Source of the DNA: Plantago major
Taxonomy: Eukaryota; Streptophyta; Magnoliopsida; Lamiales; Plantaginaceae
DNA length: 64,000 nucleotides
Direction of reading: 5' to 3'
Assembly (NCBI GenBank): GCA_026545765.1
Contig: CM048840.1
Coordinates: 84,906,877 to 84,970,876, forward strand
Under the pieces are notes generated by a model. It made no database searches, had not been told where the DNA came from, and saw only the letters and a list, made by a program, of their open reading frames with translations. This document shows positions 1 to 9,975 of this stretch, in pieces. Every line of letters begins with the position of its first letter. The stretch's first letter is position 1. The position numbers and the translations under genes were made by a program.

Positions 1-1900
1 GAAAAAAAACCTAATCCTTTGATGGGAAGTTTCTATTTAAATCCGGAAAAGAAGTCCTTGTCAAATCTGTTCTTCAAGCCATCCCCAGTTATATTATGAG
101 TTGTTTTAAATTGCTCGATTATCTAATTCGGTATCTTGAAACCTTAATTAACAGCTTTTGGTGGAACGACGAGGGTAAGAATAAAATGCATTTTGTTAGC
201 TGGCAAACCATGACTAAAAGCTAGCGTGATGGTGGTTTAGGTTTTAGAGATTTGCATGCTTTTAATCTAGCTTTGCTTGGTAAACAAGTCTGGCGCATTA
301 TTGATCATCCCCACTCTCTCTTGAGTTGTGTGCTTAAAGCTAAGTATTTTCCCCATTCCGATCTCCTCCTTGATGTACCTAAGGCTAACTATTCTTTCAC
401 ATTGAAGAGTATTTGCGCTGCCATAGAGTTAGTCAATGAAGGGACAAGGTGGAGGGTTGGAAACGGTGAAAACATAGATATTTGGCGTGACAAATGGATC
501 CTGGGTTATAGTTCCTTTAAAATTAAGACCCCGGATTTGATGCATGAAGGGCCTCTAAATGTTTCTTTTCTGATTCACCCTTCGAAATACGAGTGGGATT
601 TGCCCATTCTTAACCATTTGTTTTAGCAGGACGATGTTGAGGAAATTCTGAAAATTCCTCTTGCTCACAGAAATGTAGATGATCTTCGCATTTGGCACTA
701 TTCGAGGAGTGGTCACTACATAGTAAGCTTAGCCTATCATTTAGCCATGACCATGAAACAGAAACTGGCAGAATCTACTAGCGGAGGGCCTTCTCTAGTG
801 TTGTCCAAGAATTGGAACTTCATTTGGAACCTTAAGATTCCAGGAAAAATCAAAAAAATTATGTGGCGGCTGTTACACAACTCTCTTCCCACGTCAAGTG
901 AACTCAAAAGGCGTCATATTGCAATAGAAGAACAATGTGTTGTATGTGGGGGTAATTCTGAAACACTCCTTCATTTATTGCGCAATTGTCATTTCTCTCG
1001 TGTGTTATGGGCGCTAGCAAATGTCCCTGTGGATGATATTTATTTTGAAGGAGAATCAATATGGGACTGGGTAAATGGAGTCCGTATTCGTATGGATAGT
1101 AGAGACTTTGAATTCTTTGGTGTCTCGTGTTGGAGCATATGGTATAACCGTAACAAGATAGTCCATGAGCAGCAAAGTTATTCACCCTTGGAATTAGTAA
1201 ATTTTGTACGCAGATATATGGGATTCTTGAAAGCCAACATTTATCAACCCATTGGAGCGCAAACTGGATCCCCTCAGACTACACATGGCCCATGGTCTGT
1301 TCCCATGCCGGGTTGGATAAAGCTTAACTTTGACGCATCGGTTCCAGAAAATGGCCAGCTGGGAGGTATCGCTGCAGTGGCAAAGGATCATACGGGCTTA
1401 GTTTTAGCCTGGTCCAGGAAACGACTATAGGGGAAACTCAAGGTTGAAGTGGCTGAAGCATATGCGGCTCGCCTAGCACTTTCATTAGCAAAAGATATGG
1501 AATTTCAGCAAGTGATACTGGAAGGGGACTACTTGGTTGTTATACAAGGCATCAACTCCGCTCATGAAATGTCATGTGAAGTTGGGCCTTTGTACAAGCA
1601 GATCAAGAAGATGCTAACTGATTTTTCGAACGTACAGGTGCGACATATATCCGGCGAGAAGCTAATATGCTTGCTGATACACTTTGCCGCAATAATGGCT
1701 TAGGCACTCTTCCTTTTGACTACTCAGAAGTTACCTGATTCGAGTTTTAGCTTCTTATTGGCCTTTTAATCTATTTAGCTTGTTGCTGCTATTTTATTAT
1801 TTAGCCTTTGGCGATGTTGTGTTGAAGTTTTTTTTTCTTCAACTTGTAAACTTCTTTCTTGGTTAAATGAAATATCATTCCTTTCTAAAAAAAAAAAAAC
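1..1900 (+). pseudogene. 3' part of an L1-type LINE (reverse transcriptase tail, zf-RVT, RNase H)
   Basis: One reading frame (frame 3) runs from the left edge to about 1650 and reads as the end of a plant LINE ORF2. It begins with the post-RT segment (motif SGKEVLVKSVLQAIPSYIMS near 42-101), then GGLGFRDLHAFNLALLGKQ (231-290). A zinc-binding RT-associated region follows (MWRLLHNSLP, then CVVCGG and HLLRNCHF, 861-990), then an RNase H domain (LNFDAS at about 1324, VAEAYAARLAL at about 1448). The frame is broken by TAG stops at 222, 624 and 1428. It then shifts near 1650, after which the usual C-terminal REANMLADTL is readable in another frame up to a TGA at 1736. A 3' UTR and a 13-base poly(A) tail (1887-1899) end the element. 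It is a dead copy; the 5' part lies outside the window. Confidence 0.93.
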
Positions 1901-1982
1901 TACAACATATAAGGAGAAACTGAGACTGTGCCACGAGCTGATTAGCTAGCTAGCTACCTAGTACCTACTATAATGTTACATA

Positions 1983-2172
1983 CTCCCTCCGTCTCATGTC
2001 AGTTGTCCAGTTTACACTAATTCGTAGTCAACAAAATTAAACTTTGATCACGAATAATTTTCAAACGGTAATAGTAAAATCTTCTATTGAACTATATAAT
2101 GAAAATTTAGACTTAAGTTTTCATTATATAGTTCAATTGAAGATTTTACTATTACCGTTTGAGAATTATTAA
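1983..2172. mobile_element. Stowaway-like MITE, left end and hairpin core
   Basis: The left end reads CTCCCTCCGTCTC after a TA dinucleotide (1981-1982), typical of Stowaway-type MITEs. A long inverted repeat follows, with arms of about 55 bp (2051-2106 and 2118-2170) around a 10-bp loop. The matching right terminal sequence is absent, so the right end is lost or diverged. Confidence 0.7.
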
Positions 2173-2633
2173 TAAAAGCTCAATTTAATTGAATGAAAAT
2201 CTGCATAACCAAATGTAGTATATAGTTATTACATTAATTACCCGATTTTCAACATGACCCACAATATAATAGAGATATTAACTACAATAAGTGGGCTGAA
2301 ACTATTTCAACTATAAGTGAGTATATTGTAAGGTAAATTTGTGCCATAACCCATTCATAATTGACATTACAAAAAGGACACAACACATAATGGTGAGTTT
2401 AAGTAGAGATCCATATGCTGCACTATAGTATAACAAGGCTGCACTATAGTAACTTAATTTTTTCAGTAAATTTTCCTTGTGTATAATATTTTTCTATTAT
2501 GTATTATTTGATTCTTGCTAAAGTTTTATAACTATAACATTTTAAATTTGACTTAATAAAATACATAATAGTTATTTATTTCATCATAATAAGGTTGCAA
2601 TTTAGTATAACAATGATGCTGCACTTCAGGAAT

Positions 2634-2716
2634 AACTCAGAATTGCTGAGTTACAATATTATACTAACTCGGCCCTGCGGAGTTATAATATTATATTAAT
2701 TCAGCCATGCTGAGTT
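2634..2716. repeat. Three 32-bp-period tandem hairpin units
   Basis: Hairpins with 7-bp stems and 5-bp loops start at 2634, 2666 and 2698, an exact 32-bp spacing. Unit 1 is AACTCAG-loop-CTGAGTT, unit 2 has one stem mismatch, and unit 3 has one G-T wobble. The spacers between them are near-identical AT-rich sequence (ACAATATTAT). Just upstream, the phrase CTGCACTATAGTA occurs twice (near 2417 and 2440). No gene is seen in 2173-2633. Confidence 0.7.
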
Positions 2717-2719
2717 AAT

Positions 2720-3230
2720 ATCTTCTTCGAACCAGGGTGGATATTGCCGGAGATGGTAGGTGGAGGTAGATCTCGGTGGTGGTGGGTGGGGTGGAGCTAG
2801 ATATCAGTGGTGGTGGGAGGATGGGTGACAAGTTTGCAGATCTGTCGGATTCTGGAACCCTAGCGTGGTGATGGGAGTCAGATTGGTGGTGGGTGGTAGT
2901 TGATGGAGGCGTGGTGGTCGGCAGATCGGTGGTGGATGGTGGGAGGGAGAAGGCGGAGGTGTGGCGGTGGAAAGGGATCTGAGCGGTGGTGGTAGCTCGT
3001 TGGAGTTGTGGTGGTGGATTCGTTGTAGCTCGCCGGAGATGGTGGTGGTGGTGCAAGATTGGGGGCGTAGATGATGGTGGATAGTTTACCGCGGTGGTGG
3101 AAGTAGATCCGGTGGATGGTGGTGGTGTTACGGGGGAGGTGTGGCGGTGGTGGCCGGCAGAGGCGTGGCGGTGGCGTCGGCAGAGGTGTGTGGTGGTGGA
3201 AGGTGTGTGGTGATGGAGAGAGACTTTGGA
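2720..3230. repeat. Degenerate GGT/GGTGG-rich low-complexity tract
   Basis: About 500 bp of G- and T-rich imperfect triplet repeats (GGTGGTGG, GGAGGTGTGGCGG) with almost no C runs on the + strand. The minus-strand frames across it give only His/Pro/Thr-rich low-complexity peptides with no recognisable domain, so I do not call a gene. The strong strand asymmetry is real; its cause is unknown. Confidence 0.7.
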
Positions 3231-3654
3231 ATGATAAGAGAATGAAATAGGGTGTAATGGTAATTTCAGAGCATATTAATTGTGAATGAAATAGGATCTC
3301 TACATGAATGAAAGTGTTGGGAAGGGTACTGCCCGTAATGCTCCCATTGGTGTATACTGTACTTAATAACAATTTCATTTTTAACTATCCATGATTCTCG
3401 TGTGAGTCATTGAAAATTTGTAAACTAGCTTACTTGGAGTTTAAGTTATCTAGACGGTCACATACTCTGTGATTTAGACAAAATCAATTTAACAGTTATT
3501 AATCAGGCTAAATTTTCAAGACGTTATATTTAACTAGAAGTAGAAGTAATAATAAGTGATTAACTATATAAATTAAATATTAACAGAGCAAAATGCAAGG
3601 GGAATGAACATTCAGAAACATGTTGGGAGCGTTCTGAATAGATAATTTGAAAAA

Positions 3655-4120
3655 GCCAGATCAACGCTCAAATCGAGCTCGAGATCGATTAACTTCATGA
3701 GCAGTTCGCCTCATCGTTTAGAATCGATCACCCTGGCAAAATGATCGAAGCTTGCGAGCTCAAGCTGCCCGTGAGCAATAATTAATTTAATGTATATTTA
3801 AATTTAATTATTTACATATACATAAATAAAAAGTAAAAACCCTAATCCCTAACTTAAGCTATCTAAAAATCAGAACTGTGTAAAATTTTGGAACGAAAGA
3901 GTATATTTTCGAACTCTAACGACTCGAGCGCTCACGAGCAAAAGCAAGTCGAGATTGTCGAGCTGCTCGCGAGCAACTCGATATTTTAACGATCCGATCA
4001 TGAGCACGATTATGAAAAGCTCGACGATCACGAGCCGATCACGAGCAGACCTGAAATTCTGACGATTACTGATCCATTAAGCTAAAGCTCGACTCGGCTC
4101 GACTCGTTAATAGCCCTACA
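3655..4120. repeat. GAGCTCGAG-rich dispersed repeat (hAT-like?), copy 1
   Basis: Rich in GCTCGAGCTCGAG, GCTCACGAGC and GCTCGACTCG phrases at both ends, with an AT-rich centre. The right end (GACTCGTTAATAGCCCTA) resembles ends of non-autonomous hAT-type plant repeats, but I cannot find a convincing terminal inverted repeat or target duplication. A related copy lies at 7275-7570. Confidence 0.4.
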
Positions 4121-5099
4121 TACACACCTATATAACGGGGATAATTTCTAAATAAATTTAGAGAGTTCGAACTGCGAAATGCCATTTCATCTTCTAAACA
4201 TGCTATAATAAAATTAAAAGTTGAGCACAAAATATAAGAACTTAAAAGGATTTATAAGGGGACATTCCCGTCGATACGCCTCACCCCTGATCAAGGATGT
4301 GTAGCGTACAAGCGAATTATGAGCATCCTAGCTATACCAAAACAAGATTTCTTAGTTCTCCCCTATGAGCTTCTGGCCTTAGCTAGGTAATGCAAAATGT
4401 TGCATACATACAGCAAAGATAAGAAGCCCTTGAGGGAGAGCAAAGAACCAATGCTTTGAAAGGCAATCTTTTATGTATCCTTATTGGTTTGATTGAGCTA
4501 ATGCTTGTTGAGCAATGTGATTGGATTTCATGTCCTTTATATATAGTTTGAAATTGAAAATCTACTTATGAAAAGTAGAGGAAATCAATGAAAAGTATTT
4601 AGTGGGGTCGCCAAATCTTAGGTTCATGCCAGAAATGGACCATAGATACATTTGCTTTTGAAGAAGATATGGTGGTCATAATCCTCATAGCATAAAAGAC
4701 AACCGTTCGAAAGCTCGATATGTCACGTAGTAGTAATACTTTAGTCGGCTCAAAATGCAAATCCTCCTCAATAGTCCATCGATATGAACAACCAAATTAT
4801 GTGCTAGCCATGTGAAATCTTCGCCAGTTCCAGACTGAAAATCAAATGGAATCTATTTGTGTTGAGGGGTGAATCCTAAGGAATATGTGAAGATGACTTA
4901 CCTTGTTTATGGGGATATGTTTCATATTTATAGAACTTCGTGAGAATGGAAGGCACTCAAAGAATCGTCAGTTGTTTTATTGTACCTACCATTAGTTTGA
5001 CTTAGCTCATGTCCCATTTGGGCCTTTGAGGGCATTGTGGTCCTTTCACCAACCTGAATGGATTTGAGGGTTAGGATCAAAGTACACGACCTTAGGATT
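4121..5099. other. No gene seen; possible unassigned LTR-like sequence
   Basis: No long reading frame or RNA gene is visible. The stretch is unique-looking AT-rich DNA. Near 5310-5340 and again near 5410-5445 two similar phrases end in CATATC/TATCAACA, which could mark an old repeat end, but nothing decisive is present. Confidence 0.3.
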
Positions 5100-5279
5100 G
5101 AGAGGTTAAGACGTCCAGCTTAGGACTGTAGTCCGCTCACTTAGGAGAGGTTAGGACATCCGGCTTAGAACCGTACTCCGCACTCTTAGGAGAGGTTAGG
5201 ACGTCCCGCTTATGACCATCGTCCGCTTTCTTAAGAGAGGTTAGGACGTCCCGCTTAGAACTGTAGTCCACGCCTTTAG
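5100..5279. repeat. 45-bp minisatellite, four copies
   Basis: The phrase GAGAGGTTA starts at 5100, 5145, 5190 and 5235, an exact 45-bp period. Each unit continues with a variant of GGACGTCCCGCTTAGAAC and then GTCCGC. Copies differ from one another by several substitutions, so the array is not very recent. It carries no coding potential. The following 5280-5690 is AT-rich with no gene. Confidence 0.9.
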
Positions 5280-5689
5280 GAAGACTCGGGGGTTCTTAGG
5301 ACGCCTTTGAAACTCTGGACATATTTCCGTATCAACATATGTCTCCCTAGTTTTCAAGTATCTTTGTAGAAGATAGTTGAGGAACTATAATGTCCGGGGA
5401 GATTAGGACTCCTTTGACGCCTTGGATATATTTCCATATCAACACTTTGTATTTTGAAAATGTAATTTGTTATGTACTTCAATTAGGTTAAATTGTACCT
5501 ATTTGTAAAATTTCATTCGTTCCAAATTCAACTTTCCGTATTTCATTTAAGACGTCTCAATTTCAACTTCTAATCTCTTTAATGAAACATTTTTCTTCTA
5601 CTTTATTCATTTTATTTCATGCTTTATCTGCATCCTTTTGTTCAATTTATTTCCTATACTTCATTACTATCTCTCATACTTTATTCACT

Positions 5690-5745
5690 TTTTTTCTTAA
5701 AACTTGTGTCCGGGCCGAGGGTAATTGAATCAGAGACGGAGGGAG
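5690..5745. mobile_element. Stowaway-like MITE right end only
   Basis: Ends in GACGGAGGGAG followed by TA (5746-5747), the right terminus of a Stowaway-type MITE. No matching left terminus was found upstream, so this is a one-ended remnant with an uncertain left limit. Confidence 0.45.
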
Positions 5746-5826
5746 TATGGCTATGTTCTCTTCGTCTGAACTGAACTTAACCGAAATTAATGGTTTTCAG
5801 ATGAAGAGAAAAGAGACACATATGTG

Positions 5827-5827
5827 T

Positions 5828-5890
<63 letters not shown>
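5827..5890. repeat. (CA)n(TA)n microsatellite
   Basis: A run of CA dinucleotides passes directly into a run of TA dinucleotides, about 64 bp in total. A short frame through it encodes only Thr-His and Ile-Tyr repeats and is not a gene. The next 700 bp (5891-6590) is AT-rich with no feature. Confidence 0.95.
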
Positions 5891-5892
<2 letters not shown>

Positions 5893-6599
5893 AAATACCA
5901 ATATGTTTTCTCCAATTAAATTTCAAGCCCTAATTTAACCCGAATAAGATCGATTCATCATTAAGAAAAATCCAATATGTCTTCTCAAATTTAATTCCAA
6001 ACCATCATGAAATAAAATAATGATAACTAATCTTTTTTCTCCTTCTTCTCAAATTAAATTAAAACAGATTAATTCATACTACCAAACCCTAATTCCACTC
6101 GAAAAAAGGCAATTAATTATCAGAAACAATTATATTAACTCCATATACTTCTCCCATTATTTGTAATTAGACACAATAACACGGGTAACGTTTTTACACG
6201 TTATAGTATATTGAGTACTATTAGAGTTGTTCAATTGAGTACTTAATTTAAGCTGTGCAAGTGAGTATTAATAAGTTAAATTGAACTCGTTCATAATATA
6301 AGACAATCAACCTCTCTTTTCTAAGTAAATTACAATCCATAATTCCACCCCAACAAACTTAATTTATCATTGAAAAATCCAATATATCTTGTCTAATTAA
6401 ATTCCATGCCTTAATTCAACCATAACAAAATCAATTCATCGTGAAAAAATAACGATAACCAATCTTTTTCTCCATCTTCTCCAATTAAATTAAAAAAAAA
6501 TCAATTTACATTAACCCGAAAACCCAAATTCAACTTTCATTCATATACTTATTCCATTTGTAATAAGGTACTCGTGTTCTGATGTTCTAGTGAGGGTGG

Positions 6600-7250
6600 G
6601 GGTTTGGTATGAGATATTGGAAAAATCCCGATCCCGATTAAGATTATCCCGAAATTCCCGATCCCAATCGGGATGATTCCCGAATTCTCATATATAATTT
6701 TGTTACGGATTGGGATTCATTTTGCATGGAATTTTGCATCCCAATTGGGAATTGAGATCTCAAATGGGATAACTAATAAATCAATAAATAATTAATACTA
6801 CTATACATTACAAAAAAACGACAACCAATATTTTAGGATGCAACTTGTTTTCTTTTTTAATTATATGATTGGGATTGATGTTGTGGTGGTACTTGTTTAT
6901 CTAAGCCCATCTAACTATCCGTTGTATGTTCAACCTATGAAAAAACAAACAAAACAAGTTAGTTTATGGTACGAGTTGAATTCGTACTAATTTGTAGGTT
7001 GTTTGTTTTGTGCCTACATAAGTGCAAGTTGTTTTTTAAAGCCATACGACAGTGATATTATATATGTAATTATGTTTAATGAACTAGTATTTGTTAAATT
7101 ATAAATGGTTGCCCAAAATTATCGAGAGTGTTGTAAAAACAAATTCAAAATATATGAGATCCCGAAATCCCGTCCGATCCCGCCCAAATCCCAAAGTCCC
7201 AATCCCGAAATCCCAAATATCTTGCCCGACCCCCAATCCTCTGTGATCCT
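6600..7250. repeat. AATCCCGATCCCGA-flanked dispersed repeat
   Basis: Clusters of ATCCCGA/TCGGGAT phrases lie at 6630-6780 and again at 7155-7245, flanking an AT-rich middle. The arrangement suggests a non-autonomous DNA transposon with subterminal repeats, but the termini and target duplication are not clear. No coding region is supported. Confidence 0.4.
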
Positions 7251-7274
7251 ATATGCAACTAAGGGAAGCCTTAG

Positions 7275-7570
7275 TGATAGTGTTGTTAAATGAGGCGAGT
7301 TACTCGTCTCGAGCTCGAGCTCAACCGAGTCGAGCCCGAGCTTGGCTTATTAAAAAAACGAGTAAAAAAATGGACTCGAGCTCAGTTCAAACTCGAAAAA
7401 TAATGAGCTTTAACGAGCCGTATCTATTGAAAATATTGAAAATAAGTATAATAATATAAATTTATTAAAATAATAAGCTTTAACGAGCTTTATCAAGATG
7501 AGCAAACAGGTATAAAATTAGGTTCGCTCAGCTCGTTTACCTTATTGAAAGCGACCCGAGCCCTCGTTAA
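7275..7570. repeat. GAGCTCGAG-rich dispersed repeat (hAT-like?), copy 2
   Basis: Shares the GTCTCGAGCTCGAGCTC and CTTTAACGAGC phrases of the 3655-4120 repeat, in opposite-facing clusters around an AT-rich centre. The outer ends (TGTTGTTAAATGAGG on the left, CCTCGTTAAGGATTG on the right) are loosely inverted. Element type is a guess. Confidence 0.4.
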
Positions 7571-7691
7571 GGATTGACTCCCACAATACAACAACTATAC
7601 TTAGCGATCATAAACTACGTTTACCCCTGTTGACCCAAAACCCTCGGCAATAAAGCCCAGAGGAGAGAAGAAGAGCAAGAATCTGTGGCGA

Positions 7692-7751
7692 TGTTAATAA
7701 ATGTATCTGTTTCTATACTGCATTCCTCTGCTTTCCTGGCAAGGTAATATC
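7692..7751 (+). CDS. Possible first exon of an unidentified host gene
   Basis: A leader-like purine-rich stretch (GGAGAGAAGAAGAGCAAG) precedes an ATG at about 7692. The open frame begins MLINVSVSILHSSAFLA and runs into AG|GTAATAT, a good splice donor at 7751/7752. The peptide is hydrophobic and Ser-rich, as an organelle-targeting or signal peptide might be. Immediately downstream are a Tourist MITE and then Copia-1, so the rest of the gene, if real, is interrupted. No homologue is recognised. This is inference from a start codon plus a donor only. Confidence 0.2.
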
Positions 7752-7766
7752 CTACTCTACTAGTAA

Positions 7767-7911
7767 GCGCTCGTTTTCAGTGAAATTCTTCGAATCGAAT
7801 CAATTGAATTGAATCGAATCGAATCAATTGTAGTATAAAATATAACTAATCGAATCAATGGAATCGAATCGAATCGAATCGAAAGAGTTTTAAGTTGAAA
7901 ATAACAGAGCC
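7767..7911. mobile_element. Tourist-like (PIF/Harbinger) MITE, 145 bp
   Basis: Flanked by TAA on both sides (7764-7766 and 7912-7914), the 3-bp target duplication of Tourist elements. The right end AACAGAGCC and the core GTAGTATAAAATATAAC match the MITE at 8516-8623. Its interior is a GAATC-repeat (GAATCGAATCGAATC), where the sister copies carry GAACTGAA-type repeats. Confidence 0.7.
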
Positions 7912-7925
7912 TAAGTACATGATTT

Positions 7926-8283
7926 TGTTGGAATTTTGAAGAAAACCAAATAGTAAATAATGCCTTGTGAGTATATATACATGGAAACCATTTCTTAATT
8001 ATTTATTAATTGAGAAAACTAAATATATAGTCATAAGCTACTAAGTGAGAGCTTCGATTTGATATATTGTACGCCCAAAATGGACCTTGGGTTAGTGAGT
8101 AATAGTTGCTCAAAGTTGGAAGGATAAGTTGGATTGTCCCACATTGACAAATAACAAAAGGTTTCTCTAGTTTATAATCTATCATGATATACTATTTGTT
8201 CAAGTGTGATGGTAAGGTTATGGAAGACTCTCTATGCCTGTGCGCTAGCCTGCAAATTCTAGATAGATTTGTACTGAAACTAG
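7926..8283 (+). repeat. Copia-1 5' LTR, first segment
   Basis: From about 7979 it aligns closely with 16521-16806. Shared landmarks are AATTGAGAAAACTAAATA, TTGTACGCCCAAAA and GTCCCACATTGACAAATA. The first 50 bp, beginning TGTTGGAATTTTG, are missing from the 3' LTR. The alignment stops at ACTAG (8283). Confidence 0.75.
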
Positions 8284-8314
8284 TGGGACTTGCGTGCGAG
8301 CAGGCGCGTGCGAA

Positions 8315-8520
8315 CTGCGTATACGAATTCCATTTTTCTTTATACCCAAAAGAGTTATCGCGAAGAATGCTTGAAATGATATGTGGGATGCGTACGAAAA
8401 TGCATGTTAGGCTCACGCGCCTGCGTATACGAATTCCATTTTTCTTTATACCCAAAAGAGTTATCGCGAAGAATGTTTGAAATGATATGTGGGATGCGTA
8501 CGAAAATGCATGTTAGGCTC
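8315..8520. repeat. 106-bp tandem duplication, two copies
   Basis: CTGCGTATACGAATTCC begins at 8315 and again at 8421, and the sequence repeats with about one mismatch through GTTAGGCTC at 8520. The short frames inside it (repeated EFHFSLYPKELSRRM) come from the duplication, not from a gene. The second copy runs into the first bases of the adjacent Tourist MITE. Confidence 0.9.
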
Positions 8521-8623
8521 TGTTCTCTTCAACTGAAAACTCATTCAGTTCAGTTCTGCTTAGTTATATTTTATACTACAGTTCAATTCAGTTCAGTAAA
8601 TTTCAGTTGAATAGAACAGAGCC
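8516..8623. mobile_element. Tourist-like MITE, 108 bp
   Basis: Terminal inverted repeats start GGCTCTGTTCT (left) and end AGAACAGAGCC (right), extending through about 20 bp into CAACTGAA/TTCAGTTG. Flanks are TTA and CTA, a slightly decayed 3-bp target duplication. Interior is rich in TTCAGTTCAG. Confidence 0.8.
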
Positions 8624-8779
8624 CTACTCGGACATTACTATGTTTTTGTATAGCTCCTTATTAGGAAGAATATTTATACAGAGTATAAGAAATAAGAACA
8701 TCATCTAGTCCCATCTCTTAGGCATATGGATTCTTACACGCGGATTTTATATTTCTTTCGCCCTGAAACTTCTTTGGTA

Positions 8780-9030
8780 CTCCCTTCGTCTCGCAGAACT
8801 TCATACAATTGTAATTTTTAGCCGTCCCACATAACTTCATACATTACCAAAAAAGGAAGCTACCCCACACCCAATAAATAATAAACAATCTCAACTTTAC
8901 ACTCAAATTACACCTTTTGCCACTAAAAGTACACTTTTCCCCACATTTTCTATATTCTATCATTACTTTAACTTTTTACATAAAACTGCACGCTAACCCT
9001 AATGTATGAAGTTCTCCGGGACGGAGTGAG
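8780..9030. mobile_element. Stowaway-like MITE, 251 bp
   Basis: TA target duplications (8778-8779 and 9031-9032) flank inverted ends CTCCCTTCGTCTCGCAGAAC and its near-complement ending GACGGAGTGAG. The match continues through CTTCATAC. The interior is non-coding. Confidence 0.85.
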
Positions 9031-9161
9031 TATTATATTTGGCATTAGGGAAAAAAGGGAATGCTTTGAAAATCAAAAAACGCAAAGGTAAACTTCTTAA
9101 TAACTCATCAATTTATTCTTAATCTTATCTGTGTGGTGTGTGATCGGAATCGAAGTTTATA

Positions 9162-9417
9162 CTATTCATTCTCGGAATAAGTTTCCCACTTTGACTTTTT
9201 GCGGTCAAAATTTTTCAACTTTGACTACGAATTAATTTTAAACCGCAAATGTAAAATGTTCAATTTTTTATATAATGAAAATTTAGCCCCTAAAGTTTCA
9301 TTATATAAAAAAATTGAACATTTTACATTTACGGTTTAAGAGTAATTCGTAGTTAAAATTGAAAAAGTTTAACTGCAAAAAGTCAAAGTGGGAAACTTAT
9401 TCCGGGACGAAGGAAAG
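9162..9417. mobile_element. Stowaway-like MITE forming a near-perfect hairpin, 256 bp
   Basis: Almost the whole element is one inverted repeat: GGAATAAGTTTCCCACTTTG on the left pairs with CAAAGTGGGAAACTTATTCC on the right, with a small loop near 9290. TA dinucleotides lie at both edges (9160-9161, 9418-9419). A transcript would fold into a hairpin with arms of about 120 bp, a good source of small RNAs. Confidence 0.85.
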
Positions 9418-9975
9418 TATATTTTAAGGGATTTTTTTTACAAAGACCGTGCTATCTATTTATTTCTTAGTAATAGTGCGCTATAAGTCTATGAATCCCG
9501 TACTGTGCTTTCTTAGTAATGATACTGTTTAACCCAATAAAATTTATCATACACCATTTCCTTAATTTCGGTGAAGCTATTGTAGTTATGTTTTCTGCAT
9601 CTTCTTCCATCCTTGAACTCTCACCAACAGCTACAATTTCACAAACAACCCTTTCTGAAAAACATCAACTCGTTAAAAAAATCTCCATCATAAATTCTAA
9701 ATTTATGCAAACACCACAGCCGAGGGATGGATTAAAGTCTGTTTCAATCTCCAATCCATGTTAATCGGTAGCCAGCAAAAAGACAATGACATGAAATGAA
9801 ATCACACAGGCAGCAACTGAAAAGTTGATGAGAATTGAAGCACAGAAGTGTTCCCTTTTTCCCTGTGTAAGATTGATTAGACATTTGAAGGTATTATGGG
9901 CTATTGATTTATCTAAATGATTTAGGTAACTAAGGCTATATGATTTTAATGCTATTGATTGCAGAGGAATGAATC

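Noticed and set aside
2715-3378. Two overlapping His/Pro/Thr-rich minus-strand frames
   Set aside because: They are translations of the GGT-rich low-complexity tract; no domain, no splice context, and overlapping frames give the same composition.
5747-5938. Small frame through the CA/TA microsatellite
   Set aside because: Encodes only dipeptide repeats.
8184-8610. Overlapping frames with repeated EFHFSLYPKELSRRM
   Set aside because: The repetition is due to the 106-bp DNA duplication spanning LTR and MITE ends; no family match.
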